DNA of 64,000 bases from NCBI RefSeq assembly GCF_051020765.1, contig NC_134942.1, positions 992,001 through 1,056,000 on the forward strand. Direction: 5' to 3'. A program made the translations under genes and the position numbers. The notes under the pieces are model-generated. The model worked only from the letters and a program-made list of their open reading frames with translations, was not told the DNA's origin and made no database searches. The number at the start of each line of letters is the position of its first letter. Positions within the stretch are counted from its first letter, which is position 1. Below, one piece after another: positions 39,098-49,123 of this stretch. Source of the DNA: Lasioglossum baleicum. Its lineage: Eukaryota > Arthropoda > Insecta > Hymenoptera > Halictidae.

Positions 39098-41736
39098 GAA
39101 AAAAATGCAATGCAGCGTGTACGAGTATTTGCACATGTATAAAAATCGGATGGCGCGGTAACAAAAATTCTAGATTATACAGCACAAGTTGCAGCAATGG
39201 ATGCGCATATGTTAAATTACCTGCATATCGCCGTTTCCTCAAACTGTGTGTTCGTCACTGGCACTGGGAGGATCGCAGTGCCACCACTGCGAGGAGGCCC
39301 AGGACTCTGCGCGGCATATGCTGGAAGAATGTCCAGCGTGGTCGGCGCCGCGCAGAGACCTAAGGGGCGTTATTGGGATGGACCTCTCGTTGCCGGTCGT
39401 GGTCGACCACATGATCGGCAGCGAGAGGTCAAGAGCAGCGTTTGCCTCCTTCTGCGAGATTGTGATAACGCAGAAGGAGGCAGCGGAGAGGGAAGGCGAC
39501 ACCCTCTCCGCCAGGAGGTTAGCATCGGCGGGGCAACCCCGACGAGGCCGACGGCCCCCTGTAAGGGGCCGCAGACGTAATGGCGGCGGTGGGACTACTT
39601 AGTACTTCCACCGCCGCCAAGGGGGCTGGCCGTTAAGGCGCCCCCGGGGTGGGCAGGTCGCGGGTGGCGAGGTGGAGCAATAATCCCCTCCCCGCCTCTA
39701 CAAAGATGCGACCTGCCGGTCGACCCCCCTCCTTTTATTTTATAATATTTCATTTTATTCTATATATATTTTATATTCTATATTATAAATTTTATCTTTA
39801 TCTTTCATTCCCCTTTATTTTGCCCCCCCTTCTTATGTTTGTTGTGTTTTGTCCATTGTATTTATTTACTTATTATTATTTATTTATTTATTGACTTTTA
39901 TTTTATCTATTTTATCTATACACCTTTTCATTTATTGATTTTATCTTTTATTTTATCATATTTTTAAGTTTTATGCGGGTTGACCAGGGGGAGGGACGGG
40001 GGGAGGGGACAGACGCGAGCCGGAACTCGCCTCTGTCCCCTCCTTGTCGCGTTGCGGAAAAAAATACAATGCAGCGTGTACGAGTATTTGCACATGCATA
40101 AAAATCGGATGGCGCGGTAACAAAAATTCTAAATTATACAGCACAAGTTGCAGCAATGGATGCGCATATGTTAAATTACCTGCATACCGCCGTTTCCTCA
40201 AACTGTGTGTTCGTAACTGGCACTGGGAGGATCGCAGTGCCACCACTGCGAGGAGGCCCAGGACTCTGCGCGGCATATGCTGGAAGAATGTCCAGCGTGG
40301 TCGGCGCCGCGCAGAGACCTAAGGGGCGTTATTGGGATGGACCTCACGTTACCGGTCGTGGTCGACCACATGATCGGCAGCGAGAGGTCAAGAGCAGCGT
40401 TTGCCTCCTTCGGCGAGATTGTGATAACGCAGAAGGTGGCAGCGGAGAGGGAGAGGGAAGCCGACCCCCTCTCCGCCAGGAGGCTAGCATCGGCGGGGCA
40501 ACCCCGACGAGGCCGACGGCCCCCTGGTAAGGGGCCGCAGACGTAATGGGGGCGGTGGGACTACTTAGTACTTCCACCGCCGCCAAGGGGGCTGGCCGTT
40601 AAGGCGCCCCGGGGTGGACAGGTCGCGGGGGGCGAGGTGGAGCAATAATCCCCTCCCCGCCTCTACAAAGATGCGACCTGCCGGTCGACCCCCCTCCTTT
40701 TATTTTATAATATTTCATTTTATTCTATATATATTTTATATTCTATATTATAAATTTTATCTTTATCTTTCATTCCCCTTTATTTTGCCCCCCCTTCTTA
40801 TGTTTGTTGTGTTTTGTCCATTGTATTTATTTACTTATTATTATTTATTTATTTATTGACTTTTATTTTATCTATTTTATCTATACACCTTTTCATTTAT
40901 TGATTTTATCTTTTATTTTATCATATTTTTAAGTTTTATGCGGGTTGACCAGGGGGAGGGACGGGGGGAGGGGACAGACGCGAGCCGGAACTCGCCTCTG
41001 TCCCCTCCTTGTCGCGTTGCGGAAAAAAATACAATGCAGCGTGTACGAGTATTTGCACATGCATAAAAATCGGATGGCGCGGTAACAAAAATTCTAAATT
41101 ATACAGCACAAGTTGCAGCAATGGATGCGCATATGTTAAATTACCTGCATACCGCCGTTTCCTCAAACTGTGTGTTCGTAACTGGCACTGGGAGGATCGC
41201 AGTGCCACCACTGCGAGGAGGCCCAGGACTCTGCGCGGCATATGCTGGAAGAATGTCCAGCGTGGTCGGCGCCGCGCAGAGACCTAAGGGGCGTTATTGG
41301 GATGGACCTCACGTTACCGGTCGTGGTCGACCACATGATCGGCAGCGAGAGGTCAAGAGCAGCGTTTGCCTCCTTCGGCGAGATTGTGATAACGCAGAAG
41401 GTGGCAGCGGAGAGGGAGAGGGAAGCCGACCCCCTCTCCGCCAGGAGGCTAGCATCGGCGGGGCAACCCCGACGAGGCCGACGGCCCCCTGGTAAGGGGC
41501 CGCAGACGTAATGGGGGCGGTGGGACTACTTAGTACTTCCACCGCCGCCAAGGGGGCTGGCCGTTAAGGCGCCCCGGGGTGGACAGGTCGCGGGGGGCGA
41601 GGTGGAGCAATAATCCCCTCCCCGCCTCTACAAAGATGCGACCTGCCGGTCGACCCCCCTCCTTTTATTTTATAATATTTCATTATATTCTATATATATT
41701 TTATATTCTATATTATAAATTTTATCTTTATCTTTC
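39098..41736 (+). repeat. Satellite units 42-44, ending at the BEL LTR
   Basis: Unit 42 has TTCTAGATTATAC, CATATCGCC and GCGACACCC. Units 43 and 44 are a near-identical 965-bp doublet (CTTCGGCGAG, AGAAGGTGGCAG, CCCTGGTAAGGGG, GTAATGGGGGCGG). Unit 44 stops at offset 715, after ATCTTTATCTTTC, where the BEL LTR begins. A TATATTC for TTTATTC change near 41687 is private to it. Confidence 0.9.
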
Positions 41737-42151
41737 TGTCTGAGATCGGACCGATGTAATAGGATCGCTAGTGGGTGGAAGAAATGACCACTGTAGTAAA
41801 CTCACGATGAAACATATATTAGCGTAAAGGTATGACACGGTATAAATGTATGTGGCGAATAACTCAATCGACAATAAACGGTGGATGACGAGTAACACTG
41901 TGGAAATCCCGAGTTCACGATCGACGGTTCAGTTGCGTAACGGTGAGATGATATAGCGCGTTCTTGTTGTGTACGCGTATGCCGTGGTACCCAAAAACGA
42001 CTGTCTACATCGATGTCGCCCGACCGTTACCGTCGTCTCATGCCCGAAATCACCTGTTCATTGCGCGTGGTGGGGACGCTGAGACGACGGTAACCGACGC
42101 TTGTCGAGACGCCGGTTCGGCGGATCGGCTCTGTGACGGGTGGCCGGAACA
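41737..42151 (-). repeat. 3' LTR of BEL/Pao element (415 bp)
   Basis: Direct repeat of 47663-48078. On the + strand it starts TGTCTGAGATCGG and ends GGCCGGAACA, so in element orientation it begins TGTTCCGG and ends CAGACA. Differences from the other LTR include GTAAT/GTACT near the start, GAAAC/GAAAAC, TTAGCG/TTGACG, GATGAT/GATCAT and GTCTAC/GTGTAC. Its outer edge abuts + strand satellite at unit offset 715. Confidence 0.95.
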
Positions 42152-42166
42152 TTCTCCCCCCGCCTT
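42152..42166 (-). other. Polypurine tract of BEL/Pao element
   Basis: In element orientation AAGGCGGGGGGAGAA lies directly before the TG of the 3' LTR. This is the usual position of the plus-strand primer of LTR retrotransposons. The stop codon of the polyprotein is 36 bases upstream. Confidence 0.85.
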
Positions 42167-42201
42167 GCCGTGACGTTGTGTCGGCAATGACCGCGGGTCG
42201 T

Positions 42202-45200
42202 CTAGTTGCATGCCGTAGGGCATGACGCGGTTTGTTTGGTTTCGACCGGCAGTCGGCACAATTTGACGATCGGCCGTTTGAGTGTCGTAGTCGCGGTCCG
42301 GACAGTGACGACGCGGGTTACATCGTCTTTGCCGGGATGGATATCGGTGACGCGCGCGAGCGGCCATTTGGCCGGGGGAGTTCGTTCGTCTCGTACGAGG
42401 ACGAGATCACCGTTTCGAAATGGCTCCGACTTCGAGTGCCATTTTGACGCGGCCTGGAGTTGCTGCAGGTATTCTTTGGACCACCGCGACCAGAAGTGGT
42501 CAAGCATTTGGCGCAGCAGTTGCCATCGCGACAATCGGGAGCGAGGAGTGTCAGCGAAGTTCGGTTCCGGAATGACATTGAGTGCGTCGCCGATCAGGAA
42601 ATGACCCGGGGTTAGCGCAGACAGGTCGGAAGAGTCGTCGGACAACGGACAGATCGGTCGCGAGTTGAGTGCCGCTTCGATTTGTGCGAGCAGTGTCGCG
42701 TATTCCTCGAAAGTGAGTTGGGATTCTCCTATGACGCGGCGCAAGTGAAATTTGGTGGATTTTACAGCGGCCTCCCATTTACCGCCGAAGTGTGGGGCGG
42801 AGGGAGGATTGAATCGCCACTGTGTTCCGAGGTTCGCGAGACTGCTCGCGATCGCTTGCGCTTCCTGCGAAGCGCGGTTGAACATTCGACGCAGCTCGGC
42901 GTCCGCCCCGACGAAGTTCGTGCCGCAGTCGCTCGTAAGTGTACTGCAGATACCGCGCCGTCCCGTGAATCGTTTGTAGGCAGCTATAAACGCGTCTGCC
43001 GAGTAGTCTGAAGCGAACTCGAGGTGCACCGCGCCGGTGGCCATACACACGAAGACAACGAGGTAGCCTTTGAATGTCTTGGCTCCGCGTCCACGCGTCG
43101 TTTTCCACTGAAACGGACCCGCGTAATCTACACCGGAGTTTACGAATGCTCGTGCGGGAGTGATGCGTCGCGCCGGGAGCTGTCCCATCACCTGCGTACA
43201 CTGACGAGCGCTGTGGCGAGCGCACGTTACGCATTGCTTGATGAAGGATCGTACTGGCTGTCGACCACCGACAATCCAATACGACTGCCTGACCGTCGAC
43301 AGTGTGAGCTGCGTGCCAGCGTGCAACGTTCGGAAGTGAGCTTGTGCGATTACGAGCGAAGTGAAGGGAGAGGATCGCGGCAAGATGATCGGATGGTTTT
43401 GATCCGCGTCGAGGAGGGAATGCTGGAGGCGCCCTCCCACGCGTAAGATGCCGTGGGCGTCCGCGAAGGGCATCAACTTGGCGAGAGGACTCGCGTTCGG
43501 TAGCGCGACACCGCGGTGGACGGCCTGACTTTCACGTGAGAAGTGAGCTTCCTGCGTTTGTCGAATCCAGAATAGACGAGCCTGTTCGAGTTCGGTTGTC
43601 GTGATGGAGTCTACCGGGCCGCGATCCACTCGTTTCACCTTCATTCGTCGCACCGCTCGAATGCACAACGACGTAATGCGTAGTAGTCGCGTTAGGGACG
43701 AGTAGCGGTCGATTAACGTCCACGAAGGAGCGGACGCTGCGTGTAGTGTGAGCGGTTTTTCGGGCCGTTTCTCGACGTCGATACCGGGTTCCGGAGATAG
43801 GGTCTCCGTGGGCCATGCGGGGGAGAACTCTTGCAACCACCCAGGCCCCCGCCACCAGATGGAATCAAGCAACACCAGCGGTGAGACTCCACGGGATGCT
43901 AGGTCCGCCGGGTTGCATGTCCCAGGGACGTGGTGCCAGTACGCGTGCGGTGCGAGTCTATGGATGTCCGCGACGCGATTCCGAACGAAGTCTTTCCACC
44001 TGGAGGGGGGGCTGCGAATCCACGCGAGGGCCACGGACGAATCCGTCCACAGATGCGTTGGTATTGTTTCGATGTCTAGCGCGGCGCGAATGTGCGCGAC
44101 TTGTTTAGCGAGGAGAAGCGCGGCCGACAGCTCGAGACGCGGGATGGTTATTGGCTTAATGGGCGCGACTCTGGACTTCGCGGAAAGGAGAGTTACGCGG
44201 AACGTGTCGTCGTCGTTCCTGACCCGCATGTAGATAGCGACGCCCATCGCGTGCGTGGACGCATCGGCGAATCCGTGGAGCTCGATGCCGCGATCAGGGT
44301 CGAGTTGGCCGACCCATCGAGTCAGGGTCAGACGGCGAATTTCCGTCAAATCGCTGCAGAATTGCTCCCAGCGACGCGAGAACTCAGCCGGGAGAGCATC
44401 GTCCCATCCCGTTTTCTGCGTCCATAACTCCTGCATGAGAATTTTGCCCTGCACGGTGACGGGCGTGAGCCATCCTAACGGATCGAATAATTGTGAGATC
44501 GTGGACAGCACTCCGCGCTTGGAACTGTTAGCGGTCGAGGGTGCCTGAAATGAGAACGCGAATGTATCGGAGTCGGTGTTCCACGCGACACCGGGGGCGC
44601 GATGCGGGGCGTCGATGGACAATGTTCTCCCGTCTGACGACTCGAGACGCCTCTCTTCCGCGGGGATTAACTCATCGCAGTTGGCGACCCACTTTTTTAG
44701 CGCGAATCCCCCGGCTTTCAGGAGACCCTGTAGTTGACGAACTTTCTCCTGGGCCGTCTGTAGATCGTTCGCGCCAGAGAGTATGTCGTCAACGTATGTT
44801 TCCCGTACGAGAACGTCCCTAGCTAGCGGAAAGTTGTCGCCTTCGTCGCTGGCTAACTGGTGCATGCACCGTATCGCGAGGAACGGGGCGCACGCGAGGC
44901 CGTAGGTAACGGTGGTAAGCGCGTACTCTTGTACCGGTACCGAGACATCGGGACGCCAGACGATTCGCTGGAAGATCTGGTCGCTTTCGTGAACGCGGAT
45001 TTGACGGTACATTTTCTCCACGTCTGCGGAGAACGCGAAGCGGAATCTGCGCCACCGGAGGATAATGTCGGCCAAGTCCGTCTGCAGTTTCGGGCCAACG
45101 TGCAGACAGTCGTTTAGGGACGTACCGGACGTCGTGCGATGTGATCCGTTGAATACTACGCGGATCTTTGCCGAGTCGCCTGTCCCGCGGAGGACTCCGT

Positions 45201-47559
45201 GATGCGGTAGGACGTAAGACGCGGTCGTCGCTCGATTTTCGCTCTCGGTTACCATACGCATGTGGCCCAGGTGCTCATATTCGGTGAGGAACGCGGCGTA
45301 TTTGTCGCGGAATTGCGGACGCGACGCGAGAGTTTTTTCGCTGCGCCGTAGTATTTGGAGTGCCGACGATCGCGAGTCTCCGAGTTCAGCGGCGCTTTTC
45401 GCGAATGGCAGGCGCACAACGTATCGCCCGGTATCGTCGCGGGAGTGTGTGGTACGGAAATGGTTCTCACATTGCCGCTCGGAGTCAGTCAGCGTCGTGG
45501 CGGGCAGAGCATTTGGCTCTTCCTGGACCCAGAATTTTTGGACGAGCTCGTAAAGGTCCCGGTCGATGCCGCATTGGAAGCTGGAGATCCCATTGGACGC
45601 CTTGTGGGTGCGGACGGTGGACGCCGGACCGGAAATGACCCATCCCAACGTGGTGAGCTGGGCCACTGGAGAGTCGTCGTCACCGCGCCTAATGTCGGGC
45701 CGAATGATGCGGCTGTAGACATCGACGCCGATGACCATGTCGATTGGTTGCGGGTCCAGGTAAGATGGGTCGGCTAATTGCAACCCTTGGATATGATCCC
45801 AGCTTGCGTGCGGACTGGTCGCGGCTGGTGCATAATGGGTCAGCTCGGGTAAAATAAATGCTTTCACTTCGCAGGTGTACGTCTGGGTGAGCGACGATAT
45901 GACGAATGTGGAGACGCCCCGTGTCGTCACAGTATGACCTGCACCGATTCCGTAAATGGGCATGCGTGCATGCTGCCGAGGAAGACGCAGCCGTTGGCAT
46001 ATGGACTCCTTAATGAAGGAGACCTCAGATCCCTGATCGAGCAGCACGCGGGCACGGATGTTGTCTCCGTTGGTGGAAAGTATGGTCACGAGCGCAGTGG
46101 CCAATATCATCGGGCGGCGCGACAACACCGGGAGCGAGGCTGGCATGACGTGGTGAGCCGCAGCTGGCGGAGCCTCGACTATCGGTTCGGATTCTGAAGA
46201 TGACGAGGAGGCTGAAGAGGAGATGGAAGCATCGTGTAACGACGTGTGATGTCGCGAAGCGCATTTCATGCACGTCGTAGTGTGGCGGCAGACCTTGATT
46301 GGGTGGTTCCCCAAGCAGTTGTAGCAGCGGCGATGTTGCGTTACTAGCTGCTTGCGTTGCTCAGGCGTCTTTGCCAGGTATTGAGCGCATCTTCCGAGGT
46401 AGTGGTCTGCGCAGCATAGAATGCAGCGGTTCTGAGACGCGATGGTAGCGTGTGATTGAGCGCCGGGTGCTCGGGATTTTGAAACCGAGGTAACCGGTTT
46501 CGTACTCTCAACCTTGGCTAACGCGCGAATGCGGTGCTCGAGGAAGGTGTCCAGTACTGAGAATTCCGGATAATCTGAGTTGTCTGCGATTTGCAACTCC
46601 CATGCTTTGAGTGTCTCCGGGTCCAGTCGTTGAGTGACCCAGTAGATGATGAATGGACCCCAATGTTGCACTTGGCACTTCAACACTTCGAGCGCGTTTA
46701 ACACTTGCTTCACGGTGCCGCGGATTCGTTTGAGCTCCGCCGCGGATTCTGACGTCGCTGCGGGGAGCGAAAACAGCGTGCCGAGCAGGTTGTCGACAAG
46801 GACACGAGTATTCTCGTACTGACCAACGATGAGTTGCCACGCCCGATCGAAATGCGCACCGTCGACTGGAAGATTCCTGATGAGATCGAGCGCTTCGCCG
46901 TGGACGCTCAGAAGGAGGTAATGGAACTTCTCGGTGGAGGACAGGCTGTCGTTGGACAAAACAAGGGACGCGAACAACGCCTTGAAGAGTGGCCAGTCCT
47001 GGTAGTCTCCGGAGAACGTTGGGACGTCCAAACGGCGGAGCTTGGCCGACGAGGCAGGCTGTGATTGGTCTCGATGATTGCCGTGAGACTTTTCGGTGGA
47101 TGCAGGTGGACGAGGTGTTAATTCGGCCAGCATGTTGCACAGTACAGCTTGGGTGTCGACGACCAAATCCTCAGTCGTGTGACGGAGACCGCCAACGTAG
47201 TAGTCATGCTTACGTGCTTCGGGGGTGCATAAGTCCTGGAGTTTCACGTGATTTGCGCGGAACTCGTCCCAATTGCGGAGGAGTGTGTCTAGCCGAGCTT
47301 GTACATAGGATTCCGTGATGTTGGCTGCACCCTTCTTCTTTACATTGACCAGAACGCGACTGATGGCATGATGCAAGTCGAATTGCAAGGCGAACAGCGA
47401 TTCGGCCGTTGACATTTGAACCGGCGGTGGCGGAGACGAGCGGGAGGTTACTCGAAATGCGCGCACAAAACACCGTACACACGCGAGCGGGCGCGAAAGG
47501 TCACAGCGCGATTCGAATCTAACGGCCGTTAACTGTACGCGGCACGTACCGGTGCACAC
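42202..47559 (-). CDS. BEL/Pao Gag-Pol polyprotein (1785 codons, uninterrupted)
   Basis: Encodes the proteins for retrotransposition. Approximate residues: DUF1759 Gag-like region 170-320; three zinc knuckles at 379-391 (C-x2-C-x3-H-x4-C), 412-424 (CCHC) and 430-442 (C-x2-C-x3-H-x4-H); a Ser-rich linker; DUF1758 aspartic protease with LLDQGSE (D508); reverse transcriptase about 790-1000 with YVDD at 922-925; RNase H from GFADAS (D1099) through WTDSS; an H2C2 integrase zinc region about 1388-1450; integrase catalytic core with D1478, D1544 and E1596; C-terminal DUF5641 about 1680-1775. All catalytic motifs appear present and no stop or frameshift interrupts them. The listed start is the first ATG. 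The second, MSTAESL at residue 49 (codon 47415-47413), fits BEL Gag N-termini better and the first 48 residues are Arg/Cys-rich, so I favour it. One ORF implies Gag and Pol are made as a single polyprotein. Confidence 0.95.
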   Translation of the reverse strand: MCTGTCRVQLTAVRFESRCDLSRPLACVRCFVRAFRVTSRSSPPPPVQMSTAESLFALQFDLHHAISRVLVNVKKKGAANITESYVQARLDTLLRNWDEFRANHVKLQDLCTPEARKHDYYVGGLRHTTEDLVVDTQAVLCNMLAELTPRPPASTEKSHGNHRDQSQPASSAKLRRLDVPTFSGDYQDWPLFKALFASLVLSNDSLSSTEKFHYLLLSVHGEALDLIRNLPVDGAHFDRAWQLIVGQYENTRVLVDNLLGTLFSLPAATSESAAELKRIRGTVKQVLNALEVLKCQVQHWGPFIIYWVTQRLDPETLKAWELQIADNSDYPEFSVLDTFLEHRIRALAKVESTKPVTSVSKSRAPGAQSHATIASQNRCILCCADHYLGRCAQYLAKTPEQRKQLVTQHRRCYNCLGNHPIKVCRHTTTCMKCASRHHTSLHDASISSSASSSSSESEPIVEAPPAAAHHVMPASLPVLSRRPMILATALVTILSTNGDNIRARVLLDQGSEVSFIKESICQRLRLPRQHARMPIYGIGAGHTVTTRGVSTFVISSLTQTYTCEVKAFILPELTHYAPAATSPHASWDHIQGLQLADPSYLDPQPIDMVIGVDVYSRIIRPDIRRGDDDSPVAQLTTLGWVISGPASTVRTHKASNGISSFQCGIDRDLYELVQKFWVQEEPNALPATTLTDSERQCENHFRTTHSRDDTGRYVVRLPFAKSAAELGDSRSSALQILRRSEKTLASRPQFRDKYAAFLTEYEHLGHMRMVTESENRATTASYVLPHHGVLRGTGDSAKIRVVFNGSHRTTSGTSLNDCLHVGPKLQTDLADIILRWRRFRFAFSADVEKMYRQIRVHESDQIFQRIVWRPDVSVPVQEYALTTVTYGLACAPFLAIRCMHQLASDEGDNFPLARDVLVRETYVDDILSGANDLQTAQEKVRQLQGLLKAGGFALKKWVANCDELIPAEERRLESSDGRTLSIDAPHRAPGVAWNTDSDTFAFSFQAPSTANSSKRGVLSTISQLFDPLGWLTPVTVQGKILMQELWTQKTGWDDALPAEFSRRWEQFCSDLTEIRRLTLTRWVGQLDPDRGIELHGFADASTHAMGVAIYMRVRNDDDTFRVTLLSAKSRVAPIKPITIPRLELSAALLLAKQVAHIRAALDIETIPTHLWTDSSVALAWIRSPPSRWKDFVRNRVADIHRLAPHAYWHHVPGTCNPADLASRGVSPLVLLDSIWWRGPGWLQEFSPAWPTETLSPEPGIDVEKRPEKPLTLHAASAPSWTLIDRYSSLTRLLRITSLCIRAVRRMKVKRVDRGPVDSITTTELEQARLFWIRQTQEAHFSRESQAVHRGVALPNASPLAKLMPFADAHGILRVGGRLQHSLLDADQNHPIILPRSSPFTSLVIAQAHFRTLHAGTQLTLSTVRQSYWIVGGRQPVRSFIKQCVTCARHSARQCTQVMGQLPARRITPARAFVNSGVDYAGPFQWKTTRGRGAKTFKGYLVVFVCMATGAVHLEFASDYSADAFIAAYKRFTGRRGICSTLTSDCGTNFVGADAELRRMFNRASQEAQAIASSLANLGTQWRFNPPSAPHFGGKWEAAVKSTKFHLRRVIGESQLTFEEYATLLAQIEAALNSRPICPLSDDSSDLSALTPGHFLIGDALNVIPEPNFADTPRSRLSRWQLLRQMLDHFWSRWSKEYLQQLQAASKWHSKSEPFRNGDLVLVRDERTPPAKWPLARVTDIHPGKDDVTRVVTVRTATTTLKRPIVKLCRLPVETKQTASCPTACN

Positions 47560-47662
47560 GGGTCTAAGGCAGCGGTTTCACGAAGTTCACTAAATACACC
47601 CACTGTTGATCTTTGATCGATATATGAAGCCGCCGATCTATCCGGCTCGAAGGACCAAAAAA
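47560..47662 (-). other. 5' leader of BEL/Pao element between LTR and ORF
   Basis: A 103-base leader that contains the primer-binding site and then CAGTGGGTGTATTTAGTG-like sequence up to the first ATG. If translation starts at residue 49, the leader is about 144 bases longer. No further signal is recognised. Confidence 0.7.
47641..47657 (-). other. Primer-binding site, complementary to tRNA-Tyr 3' end
   Basis: In element orientation TGGTCCTTCGAGCCGGA begins 5 bases after the 5' LTR. Its complement, TCCGGCTCGAAGGACCA, equals the T-arm end, acceptor stem and CCA of insect tRNA-Tyr as I know it, 17 of 17 bases. It would prime minus-strand DNA synthesis. The tRNA identity rests on recall and not on a search. 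Confidence 0.85.
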
Positions 47663-48078
47663 TGTCTGAGATCGGACCGATGTACTAGGATCGCTAGTGG
47701 GTGGAAGAAATGAACACTGTAGTAAACTCACGATGAAAACATATATTGACGTAAAGGTATGACACGGTATAAATGTCTGTGGCGAATAACTCAATCGACA
47801 AGAAACGGTGGATGACGAGTAACACTGTGGAAATCCCGAGTTCACGATCGACGGTTCAGTTGCGTAACGGTGAGATCATATAGCGCGTTCTTGTTGTGTA
47901 CACGTATGCCGTGGTACCCAAAAACGACTGTGTACATCGATGTCGCCCGACCGTTACCGTCGTCTCATGCCCGAAATCACCTGTTCATTGCGCGTGGTGG
48001 GGACGCTGAGACGACGGTGACCGACGCTTGTCGAGACGCCGGTTCGGCGGATCGGCTCTGTGACGGGTGGCCGGAACA
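47663..48078 (-). repeat. 5' LTR of BEL/Pao element (416 bp)
   Basis: Promoter-side LTR for the - strand element. It begins TGTTCCGG and ends CAGACA in element orientation. It abuts - strand satellite at about unit offset 750, some 35 bases further into the unit than the opposite junction and on the other strand. I could not pick a convincing TATA box or poly(A) signal by eye. Confidence 0.95.
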
Positions 48079-48828
48079 CATAAGAAGGGGGGGGGCAAAA
48101 TAAAGGGGAATGAAAGATAAAGATAAAATTTATAATATAGAATATAAAATATATATAAAATAAAATGAAATATTATAAAATAAAAGGAGGGGGGTCGACC
48201 GGCAGGTCGAATCTTTGTAGAGGCGGGGTGGGGATTATTGCTCCACCTCGGCCCCCACGACCTGCCCACCCCGGGGGCGCCTTAACGGCCAGCCCCCCTT
48301 GGCGGCGGTGGAAGTACTAAGTAGTCCCACCGCCGCCTTTACGTCTGCGGCCCCTTAACAGGGGGCCGTCGGCCTCGTCGGGTTTGCCCCGCCGATGCTA
48401 GCCTCCTGGCGGAGAGGGGGCCGGCTTCCCTCTCCCTCTCCGCTGCCTCCTTCTGCGTTATCACAATCTCGCAGAAGGAGGCAAACGCTGCTCTTGACCT
48501 CTCGCTGCCGATCATGTGGTCGACCACGACCGGCAACGAGAGGTCCATCCCAATAACGCCCCTTAGGTCTCTGCGCGGCGCCGACCACGCTGGACATTCT
48601 TCCAGCGTATGCCGTGCAGAGTCCTGGGCCTCCGCGCAGTGGTGGCACTGCGATCCTCCCAGTGCCAGTGACGAACACACAGTTTGAGGAAACGGCGGTA
48701 TGCAGGTAATTTAACTTATGCGCATCCATTGCTGCAACTTGTGCTGTATAATTTAGAATTTTTGTTACCGCGCCATCCGATTTTTATACATGTGCATATA
48801 CTCGTACACGCTGCATTGCATTTTTTTC
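48079..48828 (-). repeat. Satellite unit m1, truncated by the BEL LTR
   Basis: A 750-bp unit lacking everything after CTTCTTATG in its T-rich part. It shows CGAATCTTTG in the 3' UTR and TTTGCCCCGCC in the LINE end. The LINE remnant is at 48339-48680 in frame with its finger. The run of G next to the LTR (C on the unit strand) is one of the longer ones. Confidence 0.9.
48339..48680 (-). pseudogene. R1-clade LINE ORF2 C-terminal remnant, - strand copy
   Basis: The same 113-codon frame as in the + array, with C-x2-C-x8-H-x4-C, PAW, DLSLPVVV and SFCEIV. The first linker residue after the CHHC pair is Ala here instead of Glu. No upstream domain is present. Equivalent copies in the - array include 51459-51800, 52424-52765, 54349-54690, 55304-55639, 57228-57563 and 61077-61418. 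Confidence 0.75.
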
Positions 48829-49123
48829 CGCACGCGACAAGGAGGGGACAGAGGCGAGTTCCGGCTCGCGTCTGTCCCCTCCCCCCGTCCCACCCCCTGG
48901 TCAACCCGCATAAAACTTACAAATACGATAAAATAAAAGATAAAATCAATAAAGTAAAACGTGTATAGATAAAATACATAAAATAAATGTCAATAAATAA
49001 ATAAATAATAATAAGTAAATAAATACAATGGGTAAAACACAACAAACATAAGAAGGGGGGACAAAATAAAGGGGAATGAAAGATAAAGATAAAATTTATA
49101 ATATAGAATATAAAATATATATA

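Larger units (their letters stand above)
1..41736 (+). repeat. LINE-derived 0.96-kb macrosatellite, + strand array (about 44 units)
   Basis: Head-to-tail copies of one unit, phased here from the G before the A7 tract. Unit order on the + strand: A7 tract; about 115 bp of non-coding sequence with a TATAAAAA motif; the C-terminal remnant of an R1-clade LINE ORF2; a 3' UTR with a G/C hairpin; about 240 bp of T-rich sequence; a second G/C hairpin; next A7. Unit starts are 1, 965, 1927, 2886, 3841, 4804, 5765, 6727, 7690, 8651, 9613, 10428, 11387, 12346, 13305, 14262, 15226, 16188, 17147, 18106, 19063, 20027, 20989, 21947, 22913, 23868, 24830, 25793, 26756, 27716, 28678, 29493, 30452, 31411, 32370, 33329, 34289, 35251, 36213, 37175, 38137, 39098, 40057 and 41022. 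The last unit is cut after 715 bp by a BEL LTR. Seen directly: periodicity and unit content. Inferred: origin by amplification of a 5'-truncated LINE insertion plus some flanking DNA. Confidence 0.97.
41737..48078 (-). mobile_element. BEL/Pao LTR retrotransposon, structurally complete (6342 bp)
   Basis: On the - strand the element reads LTR (TG...CA ends), tRNA-Tyr-type PBS, one long gag-pol ORF, purine tract, LTR. The order of Pol domains (protease, reverse transcriptase, RNase H, integrase) and the DUF1759/DUF1758/DUF5641-type regions identify the BEL/Pao superfamily. There is no envelope-like ORF. It lies exactly where the satellite changes strand. The flanking 5-mers (ctttc on the left, cataa on the right) do not match, so the expected 4-6 bp target-site duplication is absent. 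The LTRs differ by about ten substitutions and one indel by eye, so either the insertion is not very recent or the ends come from two copies. Confidence 0.95.

Noticed and set aside
1..41736. Regularly spaced repeats as a CRISPR-like array or an rDNA spacer array
   Set aside because: The unit is 0.96 kb with no short direct repeat and unique spacer pattern, and no 18S, 28S or 5S sequence is present.
42206..42604. Plus-strand ORFs of 70-160 codons across the BEL coding region
   Set aside because: They are antisense to the gag-pol frame in GC-rich DNA and show no family motifs.
46030..46044. LLDQGSE instead of D-S/T-G in the BEL protease as an inactivating change
   Set aside because: As far as I recall, DQG is frequent in arthropod BEL/Pao proteases (DUF1758), so it is not evidence of loss.
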